A stretch of 64,000 nucleotides of DNA from Adineta vaga (GCA_021613535.1 CP075495.1:868001-932000), one strand, 5' to 3'. Shown: positions 11,009-23,846, counted from the first letter of the stretch. The notes: generated by a model from the sequence alone, not told the origin. A program made the numbers and translations.

Positions 11009-14000
11009 TCATTTCGAAAGTTTACTAATAACACGAATTAATGCAGCATTTTCTTCTTTTAGACGTGTATTGTCTGATTTCACTGAATCCATTTTCTACA
11101 AAATAAAAATCTTCTTTTATTCAATCAAATTCAAACTAATCATCTTACTTTTAAATCTTCTTCTAATTCTGAAATCTTTCGTTCATAACTTCGTTTTTCC
11201 TAAAAAAAAAAAGAAAAAGAATTAAATAATAAAAAGAATCTTCTCAAATCAATACATACTCGTTTATCAAGTGAAGATTCAATATATTGTGATGTTTTCT
11301 AAATATAAAAATATATTTTAAATTGAATATAATTCTAAATAAATCTTACAAGTTTTTCAATAAGTTGATCACGTTCAAGAATATCTCGTTCATATCGTTC
11401 AATATTTTGATTTAATTCATCGATTCTTTTCTTTGCTTCTTCATATAGTTTCATCATAGTTATTGAATCATTTGAATCTTTCATTCCATTCATTGGTAAT
11501 GATGTTGATAGATTCAAAGATTTCTTCAATGGTTCTTGACTTTGTGAACGATTTGTTCGTAAATCTTTTGGATTATTATCAAATCGAGAGATTGGAGTAG
11601 GACGTAAACCTGATTGTTGATCATCTGAACCTTCACTTGATGTTTTTGGCATTGAATCTTCACGTATTTCGACTTCTTTTGTTTCCTAAAAAGAACCCAA
11701 ATACAATTGAATAAAAATAAACAAATTTCTTACATCATTCCAAATAATTTTTCCTGTATGTTTTCTTTGATTATGTACACGATTTGTTCGTCGTCGAGGT
11801 TCACCAATATTCAATGAATCATTAGCAATAATTGTTGATATTTCATCTGATTTTATTCGACGTGATGTATCCAAATTGATTTCGGTAATATCCTAAAAAA
11901 ATAAATGATATTTAAGAAAAAGAAAAGAAAATCTATTTTTAATTTTACATCATTTCCTCCACTTGCTTTACGAGCTTTATCTTTTTTTTCTTCAATAACT
12001 TTTTGTAAACGTTCAGTTTCAATATCATTCGTTGATGGAGTTGATGGTGCACCGATTTTATTATTAATCGATGAAATTTCATTCGTACGATTTTTAATTT
12101 GTTGTTCAGCAGCTTTAATATCTTCAACAGTTACACTTTGTGTTGATCGACGTTCTCGTCGTGCTTGAGCAGAACGATGTTTACGTTGAGCTTCAGCTTC
12201 TTCATCACGAGTAACACGACGTTTACCATTGGCTATATCATCATTCGATGTAACTGTTATATTTGCTGTTGGTGGAGGAAGAGAACTTGTTACACTAACA
12301 ATTGTAGTTGGTATATTCGATGGAGATGATTCATTGACACCAGCACCCGATCGACGACGTACATAAGGTCCTGTATTATTTGATGTATCACCACCTACTG
12401 TTCGATCAGTTGTACCCCATCTAAATCAAACAAGATTCATTATAAGATAGAAAAGAAAAAGGTTGAAAACAATGCATATAAATATATATATATATATCGA
12501 TTGGTAGGCACAAAAGACATGCATCAAAAAAAAATTTTGTTCAGTGAAAAAAAAAACAAAAGAAAACGATATGTGAGTGAATTTTGTTAAATTAATTATT
12601 TTGGTTAGGTAGAGAAAATACCTTCTCGGTGATGCCTCTGGTAACTGTGTCTGATTGACGCTAGAATAATAATCATTGATATAAATTTCATGCAATTAAT
12701 GAAGTTATAAAATCACGTCAAACAAGAAAAAAATAAGTCTGATGCATGTCTCATGGTCATTGCCTACCTTCGATTAATTTTTGTATCCAATGATTGAGTA
12801 GGAGAAGGTATAGGATTCGTAGAATTCTCCTAGAAAAAGAAAATATATCGATCACTAAACTCTTCTCTTTTTTTCTAAAAGCAAAATCAAAAGCTTTTTT
12901 TATCATTCATATTAATATTATTCTTTTTCGAAGATATTGAATTGAAGAATAGATTTGTTTTGTTTTTTATTTCTCTCTTACACGATGAAACGATTCATTA
13001 GAATTGAAATTCATTGTTGTCAAAGATTGTAATGGATTTGTAAATGTTCTTTGTGGACTTGTGAGAGAATATTTTATTGTTGAACGAGATAATGAACCAT
13101 TTGGAGTTGATTTTGTTAAAGAATTTATTAAAGAATTCGACTAGAAAGGAAATCATTCGTCATGCACAAGCAATTCATTCACATTCCAAATCAAAGAAAG
13201 AAATATATCTATTATATTTACCTCTTCTTGATTAGTTCGAGAATAACGATTACTTAGATCATGTAATGATCTTTGGAGATTATTTAATTTTTCCTTTTAT
13301 ATAAAGAAAGAAAGATCCATGAAGAAGAAGAAGAAAATAATGAATATACTTTGAGATTTGGTGCACCATTTGCTGAATTCTCATCTACCTGAGAAGATTT
13401 AGTCACTTTATCTAAATTCTCATTATGTGATTCAGATCGTAGAATTGATTTTTGTTCATCAATTGGACGAGTTGGAAGAATTCGTCTGACTGGTTCAGTT
13501 GGTTCATTCTAAATATTAAGAATGAAAAAAAAAACAAACCATCTTATTCATAATATCAAAAAAATAGCAATTGAAGGTCAAACCTTCATAGGAGGTTGTT
13601 TAGCTTTTAATTCTTTTAATAAATCCGATGTTTCACCATCACAAACATCTAATGGTGTTTGTCCCTTGAAAAATATATCGAATAAAATAATGATTTTATT
13701 GAAAATATTCAGATTTTTACCGCATAATTTTTCACATCTAAACTCGCATTTTTTTCTATGAGATATTTAATCACATCATGTTTATCCCAATGTGCAGCTG
13801 CATGTAAAGGTGTCCATCCATCATTATCTACTGAATTTAAATTAGCACCAGCACGTATTAATAAACTAAAATAGAAAATAGAAAATAAAATATTTCTTAT
13901 TTAAAGAAAATATATTTACTCAATAACATCAATATATCCTTTAGCAGCTGCAACATGTAAAGCTGTAGCACCTGTTCGTATATGAACAATTACATCTGCT

Positions 14001-14620
14001 GTTGATTTTAATCCATTTTTATTATTATTTAATGAATCTTGTGCATGTTTAATCATTAATTGATGTTCATAATTTCTTGATTGTTGATCATCAATACCTT
14101 TTCTTCTCATATCATCTTCCAAATAAGAAATAATATCTTCACCTTCAGCAATATCAATTGGTAATTCACCTTCATTATTACAAACATCAACAATAGCACC
14201 ATGAGATAATAAATATTTAACAATATCAATATTTCCACATGATGAAGCAGCATGTAAAGGAGTCCATCCTTCATTATCTTGACAATTAATATCGGCTTTT
14301 TTATTGAGCAAATATTCAACCATATGTAAATTATTATCAATACATGATTGATGAAGTGCTGTTAAACCATCGATATTTGAAGTATTTATATCAACACCAC
14401 GTTGTAATAATTTATCTATTTCATCTCTATCTTCTGATGAACAAGCAGCTAAGAAAATATATGCTTGTTCAAATTTGACACGTTGAGAATTTTTGATATT
14501 GGTTGATGCACGATTCGTTTCAGATTCATCCCATCGACGTAATTGTTCACGACGTTTTGCTATTGCACTCGATTGACGATTAACTTCGTCAGATATTGAA
14601 GGATTTATTCCACTTAACAT
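11009..14620 (-). CDS. PPP1R12: Protein phosphatase 1 regulatory subunit 12 (myosin phosphatase targeting subunit, MYPT)
   Basis: Fourteen exons, all in phase, give 853 residues: 14620-13920, 13865-13721, 13664-13584, 13508-13350, 13293-13222, 13140-12982, 12829-12768, 12660-12622, 12420-11949, 11892-11734, 11685-11350, 11298-11260, 11199-11149, 11095-11009. The PP1-docking motif RVKF is at 47-50. Ankyrin repeats follow at about 55-310 (ALHQSC, GWTPLHAA). RRSTQSVTVED near 562-572 matches the ROCK-phosphorylated inhibitory site of vertebrate MYPT1 (Thr696). The protein ends in a coiled coil and ALIRVISKLSK, the conserved MYPT C-terminus. It targets PP1 catalytic subunit to myosin light chain and controls actomyosin contraction. 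Human MYPT1 is about 1,030 residues, so this copy is compact. CCDC124 lies divergently 323 nt away. Confidence 0.95.
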
Positions 14621-14943
14621 TAGATTTAGTTAGTTCATTCCGATGGAGATAACATAATAAACAATATCTATCAGCCATATTTATCAACAAGGTCAATTCA
14701 CAAATAGATTTTTTTTGTTTCCTAATTTTTTATTTTCATAACAAATTCTTTGAAATATTTTTATTATTTTTATCGAAAAAAAAATATTTTACAAATTTCA
14801 TCAATTATTTTTCCGTTAAATAAATGATGTCGCTAGTGAGCAATGAGTCATTATCATTCATTATGAAATAACCTTACGTAAATTTCTTTCTTTGCGTATA
14901 TATAGAAGAAGAGTAAAAGCTTGAAAGTATATACGATCTAACT
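14621..14943. promoter_or_regulatory. Bidirectional promoter region, PPP1R12 / CCDC124
   Basis: A 323-nt spacer between two divergent conserved genes. A TATATATAG sequence near 14897-14905 lies about 40 nt before the CCDC124 ATG. No other element was recognised. Confidence 0.45.
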
Positions 14944-15827
14944 ATGCCGAAGAAATTTGGTACGAATACAAAATCAGCTGAAGCAAATGCAAGAAAAGAT
15001 GCAACGAAACAAGCGAATGAACGTGAAAAACAACAGAAATTAGAAGATGAATATTGGCGTGATGATGATAAATCTGTACAAAAGAAACAACAAAGAAAAG
15101 TAGGTTCGATGATTTTAAAAATATCTTGAAAATATATTATATTGAATTTTTAAAGGAAGATCGAGATCAAAAAGATAATGAAAAATTACAACGAAAATTA
15201 GAAGCTCAAAAATTACTTGAACAAGAAGAAGCAGCATTAAATGCATCAAAAGCAAAGAAAAATGTAGATTTAATACCAAAAAAAGTGACTCAAGCACAAA
15301 TACAACAACGACAAGAAGCTGCTGCTACTGCTATTGTTCCTAATGGTAATTATTTATTCAATAAATTTTCTTTTTTTTTCAATATTTTCTTTTCTTTCAG
15401 AACCAAAACGAAATACTATTGATGATCTTCCACTTGAAGAAAATGTTAATCGATTACAAATCGATGGTACTTCTGCTCGTAATGTTGATGATGCAATTCA
15501 TGTTCTAAAGTAAATTCTTATTTAATAAATCTCTTCATTTTAATTTATCTATAAAAATTATTTAGATCAACTCAAGCATCTCTTGATACTCATCCTGAAA
15601 AACGTATGAAAGCAGCTTATGATACATTTGAAACGGAAAATCTACCGAAATTCAAACAAGAAAATCCTTCTTTACGTTTATCACAATTGAAACAATTGTT
15701 AAAAAAAGAATGGATGAAATCACCCGATAATCCATTTAATAAACCAACGAAAGCATATAATGAAGGTGGAAATTTAAAACAAAATACTTTACCGGAAGAA
15801 AACGATTCCGATGATGATGATAATTAA
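14944..15827 (+). CDS. CCDC124: Coiled-coil domain-containing protein 124 (ribosome-associated)
   Basis: Four exons (14944-15099, 15156-15345, 15401-15509, 15566-15827) give 238 residues, all in phase; the human protein is of similar size (about 220). It begins MPKKFGTNTKSAEANARK, the family's conserved N-terminus. A long charged coiled coil follows (about 20-115), then PLEENVNR and the C-terminal block with KQENPSLRLSQLKQLLKKEW and SPDNP. CCDC124 and its yeast relative Lso2 bind idle 80S ribosomes and aid recovery of translation after starvation. That role would suit an animal that survives drying, but this is inference. Introns are 55-56 nt. Confidence 0.95.
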
Positions 15828-16039
15828 AGTATGGGAAAAGATAATCAATGAATGAAGTTCATTCCATGGTTACACAACATAATATTGATTGTCTTTGTAT
15901 ATAATCAAAGATAAACAAAAAATAGACGAATCTTTTTTTTTCGGTCATTTAAGTTCGTTTATTTTGAGAAATAAAAAATCTTTCGTTCTCTTTCCTAAAC
16001 ATTTTGTTTGTTTCTTTATTTACTTTTCATTGTCAACGA

Positions 16040-16883
16040 ATGGATATAAATCTCTCAGAAGAAAATTCCAACTTTGAAACGTATTGTTTGATTTGGTTAG
16101 ATGCTTCTGTTAATGAAACACAAGAAAATCGAGAGACACAAATTAAACTTCGTTCATTTGTTAATCATCTTGATATTTTTCAAGATGATCAATTATGTTT
16201 AAATTATATTAAATCGTTACCAAGAGGTGATCGAGGAGATTACCAATTAAGTTTAGAATGGTATAAAAAAGCATTGAATATAAAACAACAAACACTTTCA
16301 GAAAATGATTTAAGTATTGCATCAACTTATGGAAATATTGCAAATATTTATGGCATTTTGAAGGATTATAAAAATGCTTTAGAATCATATGAAAAAGCAA
16401 TGAATATATATGAACAAAATTCTGGTAAAGAACAACTTTATATTGCTTCATGTTTAAATAATATGGGTGCAATTTATCAAAAAGAAAAAAAACTATATTC
16501 AAGCATTAGAATGTTATCAAAAATCTTTTGATATTCGACAAGAATGTTGTCATGATAATCATCATCATTTAGGAACTTCATATAATAATCTTGGAATTAT
16601 TTATAGTATTTTAAATAATAATGATCAAGCACTTAAACATCTTCATAAATCTTTAGAAATTTTCAAAATTTGTTTTTCAACAAAACATCCGAAAACTATT
16701 TCGATTTTAGAAAATATTGGAATTATTTATGAAAATCAAGGTGATTTTGAACAAGCATTAGTTTATTATCAAAAAGCTGAGCAACTTTATCGTAAAATAT
16801 ATCATTCAACTGATCCGAATATTTTAAGACTCGAAAAACGTATTCAAAATGTTTCCATTGATTTGTTTGACGAATTAACGTAA
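16040..16883 (+). pseudogene. TPR gene derived from an ART-TPR gene, ART domain lost, frameshifted
   Basis: The start MDINLSEEN at 16040 leads into a domain like residues 27-75 of the ART-TPR protein at 1.3-3.3 kb (CLIWLDASVNE, LDIFQDDQLC). After 'YIKSLP' the sequence jumps directly into TPRs, so the end of that domain and the whole ART domain are missing. About five TPRs follow (YGNIANIY, YNNLGIIY, EQALVYYQKA). At an A-rich run (16482-16494, with an A8 tract) the frame shifts: the first frame stops at 16531, while the TPR series resumes one base over and runs to TAA 16881-16883. Whether that is a real lesion or a homopolymer error cannot be told here. The stop overlaps the 3' end of the prolyl 4-hydroxylase by 9 nt. 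Confidence 0.75.
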
Positions 16884-17949
16884 ATTCTTTGAATCTTTTC
16901 TTTTCTTAGCTCCAATTTTCTTTGAATGTGTCCAAGTATTTAATCCAATTTTAAGTCCATTGTTTGTCGGTGGTCTACCAGCATGATATGTTAATGGATC
17001 ACCTTTACCTTGTTCATTAATATTAAACCAAAAGATACTATTTCCTGGTAATGGACGAAATCGTAGACCAAATTGTGAAGAATTTTTATCACAAATTAAA
17101 ATATCACAAAATTTTCCATGTAAAGATTTATCAAAACGAATATTAAGAAATTCCGTTTCACCTTGTAAACAATTTGAATAAAGATATGTAAAAAATGTTG
17201 TTATTCTTTGACCACTACGTTCAATTGTATCAACATGAGAAAACCAATCATAATGAGGTTTATACTATATATATATATAGAAAGAAATATGAAATCCTTT
17301 TTTTTTTCGATTGATCAATTAATTAAGATAAAATTACTTCTTGATCTGATGTATATTTAACAACTTGTAATGGTTCAAGTTGTTCAATATCGATATTTCC
17401 TTGAAATTGAACAAATCTTTCTTCAATACATTGAACAATAGGTGTTTCATGACGTTGAATAGAAGCTGTAGAAGATGTTCGATGAGTATTATTCTTAATA
17501 AGTTTACCATTTTCATCATAAATTGTTGATTGTTGAAATAATGGTGTTCTATTAAAATGAAAAGATTTTTCTTTTTAATAAAAATGTAAACTTACGCTAA
17601 TTGAATCAAATGTTGAAGTTCATATGAATTTAAAAATTTGTCAATATAAATAATCAATGGAATTCGTGAAATAATTCGAGTTTTATATCGATGATTAATA
17701 CATTGATATTCTTTCTTTATTTCATTTATTGATATATTAATCTCTTTAGAATCATTCAAATATGTTTCTTGAAAATAAATTAAATATTTTATTAAATTTT
17801 TAAAATTAATTTTCATTTTATTAATATTATATAAACAAATACTTATCATTAAACAGAATAATACTATATAATTAAAAAGGAAACTATTGAATATGATTAT
17901 TTTGTTTAATAAGAATAACAACAATACCTGAATACATAAAACGAGACAT
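16875..17949 (-). CDS. Prolyl 4-hydroxylase-like 2-oxoglutarate/Fe(II) dioxygenase
   Basis: Four exons (17949-17928, 17863-17596, 17548-17338, 17264-16875) give 296 residues. The first exon encodes only MSRFMYS. A hydrophobic segment at about 8-20 looks like a membrane anchor or uncleaved signal, placing the enzyme in the secretory pathway. The double-stranded beta-helix is clear: LQVVKYTSDQE, then H171-Y-D173 (iron ligands), distal H261 in TYHAGRPP and K272 that would bind 2-oxoglutarate. This is the P4H alpha-subunit catalytic pattern, which hydroxylates prolines in collagen-like or other secreted proteins. It is shorter than animal collagen P4H (about 530) and lacks its peptide-binding TPR domain, so it is closer to the small P4H-TM or plant-like type. 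The 3' end overlaps the convergent TPR gene by 9 nt. Confidence 0.88.
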
Positions 17950-18221
17950 GATTTATCAATTGTTTGATTTAAACAATTTCAATTCTTTGTTTGTTAACGA
18001 AAGAAAAAGAAATGTGTCGAATGTCCCGTTTTTTTTCTCTTGCGATCGATTAGTAACTAAGATATTGTCTTTTTTGATTTACTCGAGTGAATTATTTCAA
18101 TAATTTATTTATTAATAAAAAAAGAAAAATAAAAATTTTTTTCAAATTGATTTTAAAATCGATGTATTTGATCGTCGTTGATCCGATCTACAAATAAACA
18201 ATTCCTATGATCTTTCTTTTA

Positions 18222-21200
18222 TTAACAAACAAATGAAACATACAGAAATTTAAATTCATCTGGTAAAGCAATTTGTTGTTGTCTCATTCGATTCAATTGT
18301 TTTTCTAAATCATGTACATTACTTCCATAACCATTAAAAATGGAATCACCAAAAATTAATCTACCATTTCGATAAATAAGAACAAAACCTGGTTGAACAT
18401 GATGACGTCGAACAAGTAATGGACCTTGTGAATGACTTTGTTTTGTTACTTGAAATAAATCATAAATTAAACAACGATAATCATCATTAATTGATAAACG
18501 ACATGAACATAATTGACTTCGATTTGAATAAAGATGATAATGTAATGTTTGAAGAATATTATATAATTCATTTGTACGATCATTTTCATGATGTTGTTCA
18601 TTGGAATTAATAATTCCAATAACAATTAATTGTTGAGAATTTAAATGACTTGTTAAATTAATAAATGAATCAAATTCTAAATCATGAATTAATGGAACTT
18701 GATCAGAACGACATGTACATGTTTCATATGAATGTATTATTAATGGATTTTCTTGAAGTAAACGTTGACGAACTATATTTGGACAAGCAAATGGAAGATC
18801 AAGAGAAATTGTAGTTGCCATTCGAGATGAAAGATTTCCATCAGTTGTATTCGATCTATAAAATATTCTCTTTTAATTGTTTATATAATTTAAAAAGAAT
18901 TAATTCTTTACTTAATTGCGGGTAATATTGTTGTGGAAAGATTTTTTTTTGTATTTAATTTTTGTTTAAGAAGTTTTCCACTTTCTGAATGAGGAAGAAA
19001 TTCCATTATTGTACTTTCGATAATATCCGCTAAAAGAGAATGAAAATAAGATTTCTTATTGAGAAGAATTTCTTACGATCAGATTTTCGTGCAGAATTTG
19101 TTCGTAGAAGTTGTTCACGTTCATTTGCATCAACTTTCGATGAAATCGATGCAGTATTTCCTTGAGATTTTGTTGTAGATCGAATTGTTTCTGTTATACC
19201 TAACGTTGTTCGACATTCTTTCAACCAATTATTACAAACAGTTTTGATACGTTTTCGTAATGTTGTTAAATCTTTCATCATCGGTAAATCTTTCATATTA
19301 ACTTGTCCATCAACGAATTTATCAGTTTGAATTTGTGGTTTTTCTGAATTTAATGATAATTCACTTGAATATGTTGAACTAGATATAATTGTTGAAACTT
19401 TTGATTTCGATTGACGTCTTCGATCAGCAGAAGCTTTTTTCGATAAATTTATTGATGTATCAAGTGAAGTTGACATTTGTAAAGCAGGATTTGCACCTAA
19501 TTGAAATTTATATTCTTCCTTATGATATGCAAATGCAAAACGTATATTTAATGGATTTGAATGTTCAAGTTGCATATGAGAATTTAATTGTAATTGAACA
19601 GTATTATCAACAGGTGTTGTTGTTTCTTCTTCATTTCCTATCGTTGTAGGATTAGGATTAGGATTAGATGGTTCAGGTGTTGGATCATTAGAATTTGTTC
19701 GTAGTTGTTTTTCAATAAAACCAATTTCACCATTACATAAATAACCACGTTCATGATGAGGATCAGTTACAAAACGAGCATAGAATGCAGGTTGCATAAT
19801 AAGAACACTACCAGTAGAAGTAACAAGACCAAGAAATTGATTTTCAGGAGAATCAGTATCGTCGAAAAAGAGTGTGCATGTTTGCGGTGGTTGAAGTCGT
19901 AGGACGGCAAGTCGACCTGATGGATAACTATATGAATTACAATATATAATGATTTATTTAAATTTATATAACGAACTTACTAAACTTGAATTGAACCATC
20001 GATTAATTCAATATAACATTTATGTTTTGTTTTAGGTATTTCAATATCAATATTATATCTTTCGGGAATTTGTTTTCTTAAGATTGAAAAAATAAATTTC
20101 ATTCTTTGTTTTTCTGAAAAACGAATAAATTTCATGATTTATTTATTTATTTTTTATTAACTTACTTGATGATTCATTGAATGAGATTAGATTGATTTTA
20201 TTTCTCATATGTTGAATATCTTCATAAAACCAAACTTTACACATTTTTGGATGATGAATATTTGTATTTCCCGTTGTTCGATATCTATTCGATGTGAAGA
20301 AATATTTTATTATAAAAACAAATTTTGTTTTTTCGATACAAACATTTTTTGTTTCATTTCAGCAAGTAAACGTTTACATTTCAATTGAATTAGAGCAATC
20401 ATATCTTCATATAAATCAGTCATTGGTTTTGCAACATCAAAAATCACCGCTATAGAAAGAAAAATAAAGCAATGAAATTAATTTAAAGAAAATCTTCGAA
20501 ACCTTTTCGTTCATTTCCTGTTTGATTTTGTTTTTGTTTTGTTTCATCGGTTTCTGTTGATAATTTAAATTCAACATGAAGACCAATGATACTTTCTGAA
20601 CCACCATGATGTAAAGATTTCGTCATATTTGGATTAAAAAATGATACACGAGATAAGGAACGATTTGGACGTGCTCGATTACTCAATGGTGCTAGTGCAG
20701 GTAATTGATCTTTGGATATTGATGCGATACTAAGACGTGAAGTTTTTCGAGTTGGAGGATGTAACGATTTAGAGACAACGGGTGGACCATGTTTTTCGAC
20801 TTTTAAATGTTCTAGACGTTTTCGTTCAATACGACGATTCCATGTATCTTCAGCAGCTTTTGTTCGCCAAACCTAAAGAGAAAATGTCAATGTCAATAAT
20901 ATTGTAAACATAAAGAACATTTACTTTATAAGTATCTTCAGCATTTTCTGAAAGATCACTCCAATTTGAGTGTAAAGCATGAAGTAATGTATCAGGTAAG
21001 ACAATTTTTGGTATTACAGGAGGTGGTATTTCAGCTTTTTCTTTTTCTTCACCCGTTGGTTCGGGAACAGGTACTGCAGTCTCCGTAGGAAGGACAGGAA
21101 GTTCAGTCACTGATTGTTCACCTTCAGGAACTGTAGTTGGTGAAGATTCTTCCGGTTTTTGTTGCAATTTTATTGCCATTTTCAATTTCTCTTCGAAGCG

Positions 21201-21695
21201 TTGCAATAAAACATCTAAATCTCTGCATAATACTTCGGGTACAATTGGTGTTTTTAATTTCTTTTGAATATTTTTCAAGAGTGCATTATTCGCTAGTTTT
21301 GTTGGATCTTGTTTACCTCGTGGAGGTGTTGGACTTCCTAGACTTGAATCAAATTTCACTGGTTTATCATCTTTTGCTGCTAATGCAATTTTCACTTGTT
21401 GAAACGCTTCTGTTAAATCATCAGCATCACGTTTGTATCGATGAATACCTCCAACATGAGATATAAGAGTATATTGATCGTGAAAATAAAGACCACGACT
21501 CATTTGATGCCTATAAACAAACAATGAAGAAAAAAAATGTTTTATTCTCATGAAAATCAACTAATTATAAAGCATTGTGAGTTCTAATGATAATCAAATA
21601 TTATACCTCGATGTATTTTTCTGAGAACATTGTAAACTAGTTTGATGTAAAACGTCGAAAAAAAGATCTATATCACGTGAAGTGAAGAATGGCAT
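18222..21695 (-). CDS. C3orf20/FAM194-like protein
   Basis: Nine exons (21695-21607, 21510-20925, 20872-20503, 20449-20344, 20284-20166, 20113-19981, 19927-19077, 19029-18912, 18855-18222) keep phase throughout and give 1,001 residues. The middle holds a region with YPSGRLAVLRL and FLGLVTSTGSVL, which resembles the FAM194 domain of vertebrate C3orf20 and ERICH6. The last exon has a Cys/His-rich stretch followed by GPLLVRRHHVQPGFVLIYR and a FNGYGSNVHDLEKQL block, which I associate with the C3orf20 C-terminus. Long Ser/Thr/Pro-rich spacers lie between. Vertebrate relatives are poorly characterised; a testis or cilium link is only suspected. The family name is from memory of the fold pattern, so moderate confidence. 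Confidence 0.6.
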
Positions 21696-22254
21696 GTCTG
21701 ATGTTGTATATCAATTCAAGATAAAAGAATGATATAAAATTTCATACAAACTCACTTAAAAAAAAACTTCCTGAGGATTCTTTTTCTTTTTTTTCGGATA
21801 AAGATATTGAAGAAAAAAGAAAAGGCAAACGGAAATATCTATATTCCTTAAAGACAATATGTTTTTCCATTGAATAATAAGAAAAAAAAGAAAAAGTTTC
21901 TTCTTTTTTTTCTTCTTTACTTACGTGAATGTTGATTTACATAGGTATTGTTAGAAAAATATGTGAAATAGAAAAAGAATTAATTACGATCGGTTGAAGT
22001 TTTATTTGCTTTTGTTTTGAAGGTCTTCAAAACGATGCGAAATATTGTATTTGCTTTTTTAGTCAATATGTTTTAATTTCGTTCGTTCTCTTTTCTCTCT
22101 TCGATACATCATAAATTTCGTTTCTATAGAGATAAACCTACAATTAAACAATTCTTCTTCATTTATATATATTCATTTTAACTTTTTAAACTTATACGAA
22201 CATTTTGATATATCTTAAGAAGAATTTATTATTTAAAAAAGATAAAAGTGACAT
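21696..22254. other. Intergenic, A/T tracts
   Basis: Between the C3orf20-like gene start and the P450 stop. It contains poly-A/poly-T runs and no coding signal. Confidence 0.5.
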
Positions 22255-23808
22255 CTATTCATCATCAATTCGTTGTTGACAATTTTCTAACCATTCCATC
22301 AATATATCTTTATTTCGTGGTTCAAATCGACATTTAAACATTTTCGGTTCAGCAACAAGAGCTGTATGACATTGATTTGCTTCCATTGCATTAATTTCTG
22401 CAAGATATTTTTCATCTTTCGGTGGTAAAATTCGAAATCCCGTTATTAATCGAATAAAAAATGTAAATAATTCTCGATTTGCTAAATGTGCTCCAGCACA
22501 CATTCGACTTCCTGCTCCATAAGCAAAATGTGGTGTACCTTCTACATCACCTAAATATCTATCTGGATTGAATTTTTCTGGATCTTGAAAATGTTCCTCA
22601 TCATAATCACCTGCATATGCATTCATATAAAATGAAGTTCCTTGTGGTATTCTAATTCCATTATATTCAATATCATGAATACTTCGTCGTGGAAGACACA
22701 TTGGTATAACAGTAAAATAACGAAGAATTTCTTTATAAAGTGCAGTTATATAAGGTACACGTTCTTCAATTAAACATTTTTCCCATGCATCACCATTAGG
22801 ATAAATATCTTGAATTTCTTCATAAGCTCGTTGTTGAATTTGTTGACCATGTATTGATGAAAGATAACCAATACCAAAGATAATATTTGCAGGAATAGTA
22901 TCTAAACCTGCACTAACCATTGTTAAACAAATACTTTTGATTTCTGATTCATTTAATTGTGCTGTTGAATCTTTAAGAATATTTCCTGTAATACAAGGTT
23001 TATCTGTTTTATTTTCTATTTCTTGTTTTAAATCATTGAGAAGAATATTTAAATAACGATCACGACGAAGACGATATTCATTTGCTTGATTTGATTTCGA
23101 TGGAAAAAGACGAAGAAGTGGAACATAATCTTGCCAATTATTTGATGTTGAACGAAATCTTGATATTGCTCCTTCAACTTCACAAATTTCTTTTAAAAGT
23201 TCATCATACGATGAAGTAAATCTTGAACCATAATTTAACATTAATGATGTATTCAAAGCATATCGTTGAAGATGTGGAATAATATTAAGATCTTTTTGTC
23301 CATTTTGACATTCATTAAGAATATCTTTAAGTGATGAATAAGATTCTATATCAATAATTGACATATATGATTGAACAGATGGTTTATTCAATGCAGTTGC
23401 TGCAGCTTTTCGACGACGTTTACATGATTCATCCCATGGTGATGTACCAATGGTAAAACCTTGACTACTACTAACAATAGTATGAAATGTATGTAATAAT
23501 GGACGACTAATTAATGATGATTGATTTCGTATCCAAAGATCTCGAATTGAATCAAATGAATTGGCAATAATAATACGTTTATTTCCCAAACGAATTTGAA
23601 AGACTGGACCAAGTTTTTTCGAAAGTTTTAATAAGGCAAGTGAATGATTCGTTCCTAATTGAAATAAACTTCCAAAAATAGGCCAACCGGATGCTTCTGG
23701 AAGACCATCAATTTTCGGTACATCAGTTGAATCAATGATTTTTAAAAGAAGATAAACAATGATAACAACACAAACGAATATATAGATCATTTTCAAATAC
23801 ACACACAC
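22255..23808 (-). CDS. Cytochrome P450, fungal CYP504 (phenylacetate hydroxylase)-like
   Basis: Intronless 517-residue P450. An N-terminal membrane anchor spans about 7-25; Met7 is an alternative start. The I-helix oxygen-binding motif AGLDT is at 300-304, the ExxR pair is E360/R363, PDRY is at 415-418, and the haem loop FAYGAGSRMCAGA has its Cys at 437. The stretch SSSQGFTIGTSPWDESCKRR (113-132) is what I associate with fungal PhacA/PhacB-type P450s that hydroxylate phenylacetate or hydroxyphenylacetate. If so, the enzyme would act on aromatic acids in the ER membrane. Lack of introns beside 9- and 14-exon neighbours fits horizontal gain from a fungus, but that needs a tree. A TATA-like box lies just upstream. 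Confidence 0.88.
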   Translation of the reverse strand: MCVYLKMIYIFVCVVIIVYLLLKIIDSTDVPKIDGLPEASGWPIFGSLFQLGTNHSLALLKLSKKLGPVFQIRLGNKRIIIANSFDSIRDLWIRNQSSLISRPLLHTFHTIVSSSQGFTIGTSPWDESCKRRRKAAATALNKPSVQSYMSIIDIESYSSLKDILNECQNGQKDLNIIPHLQRYALNTSLMLNYGSRFTSSYDELLKEICEVEGAISRFRSTSNNWQDYVPLLRLFPSKSNQANEYRLRRDRYLNILLNDLKQEIENKTDKPCITGNILKDSTAQLNESEIKSICLTMVSAGLDTIPANIIFGIGYLSSIHGQQIQQRAYEEIQDIYPNGDAWEKCLIEERVPYITALYKEILRYFTVIPMCLPRRSIHDIEYNGIRIPQGTSFYMNAYAGDYDEEHFQDPEKFNPDRYLGDVEGTPHFAYGAGSRMCAGAHLANRELFTFFIRLITGFRILPPKDEKYLAEINAMEANQCHTALVAEPKMFKCRFEPRNKDILMEWLENCQQRIDDE

Positions 23809-23846
23809 ACACGTGGAGTGAAGAATTCTTTTTTTTTTCTTTTCAC

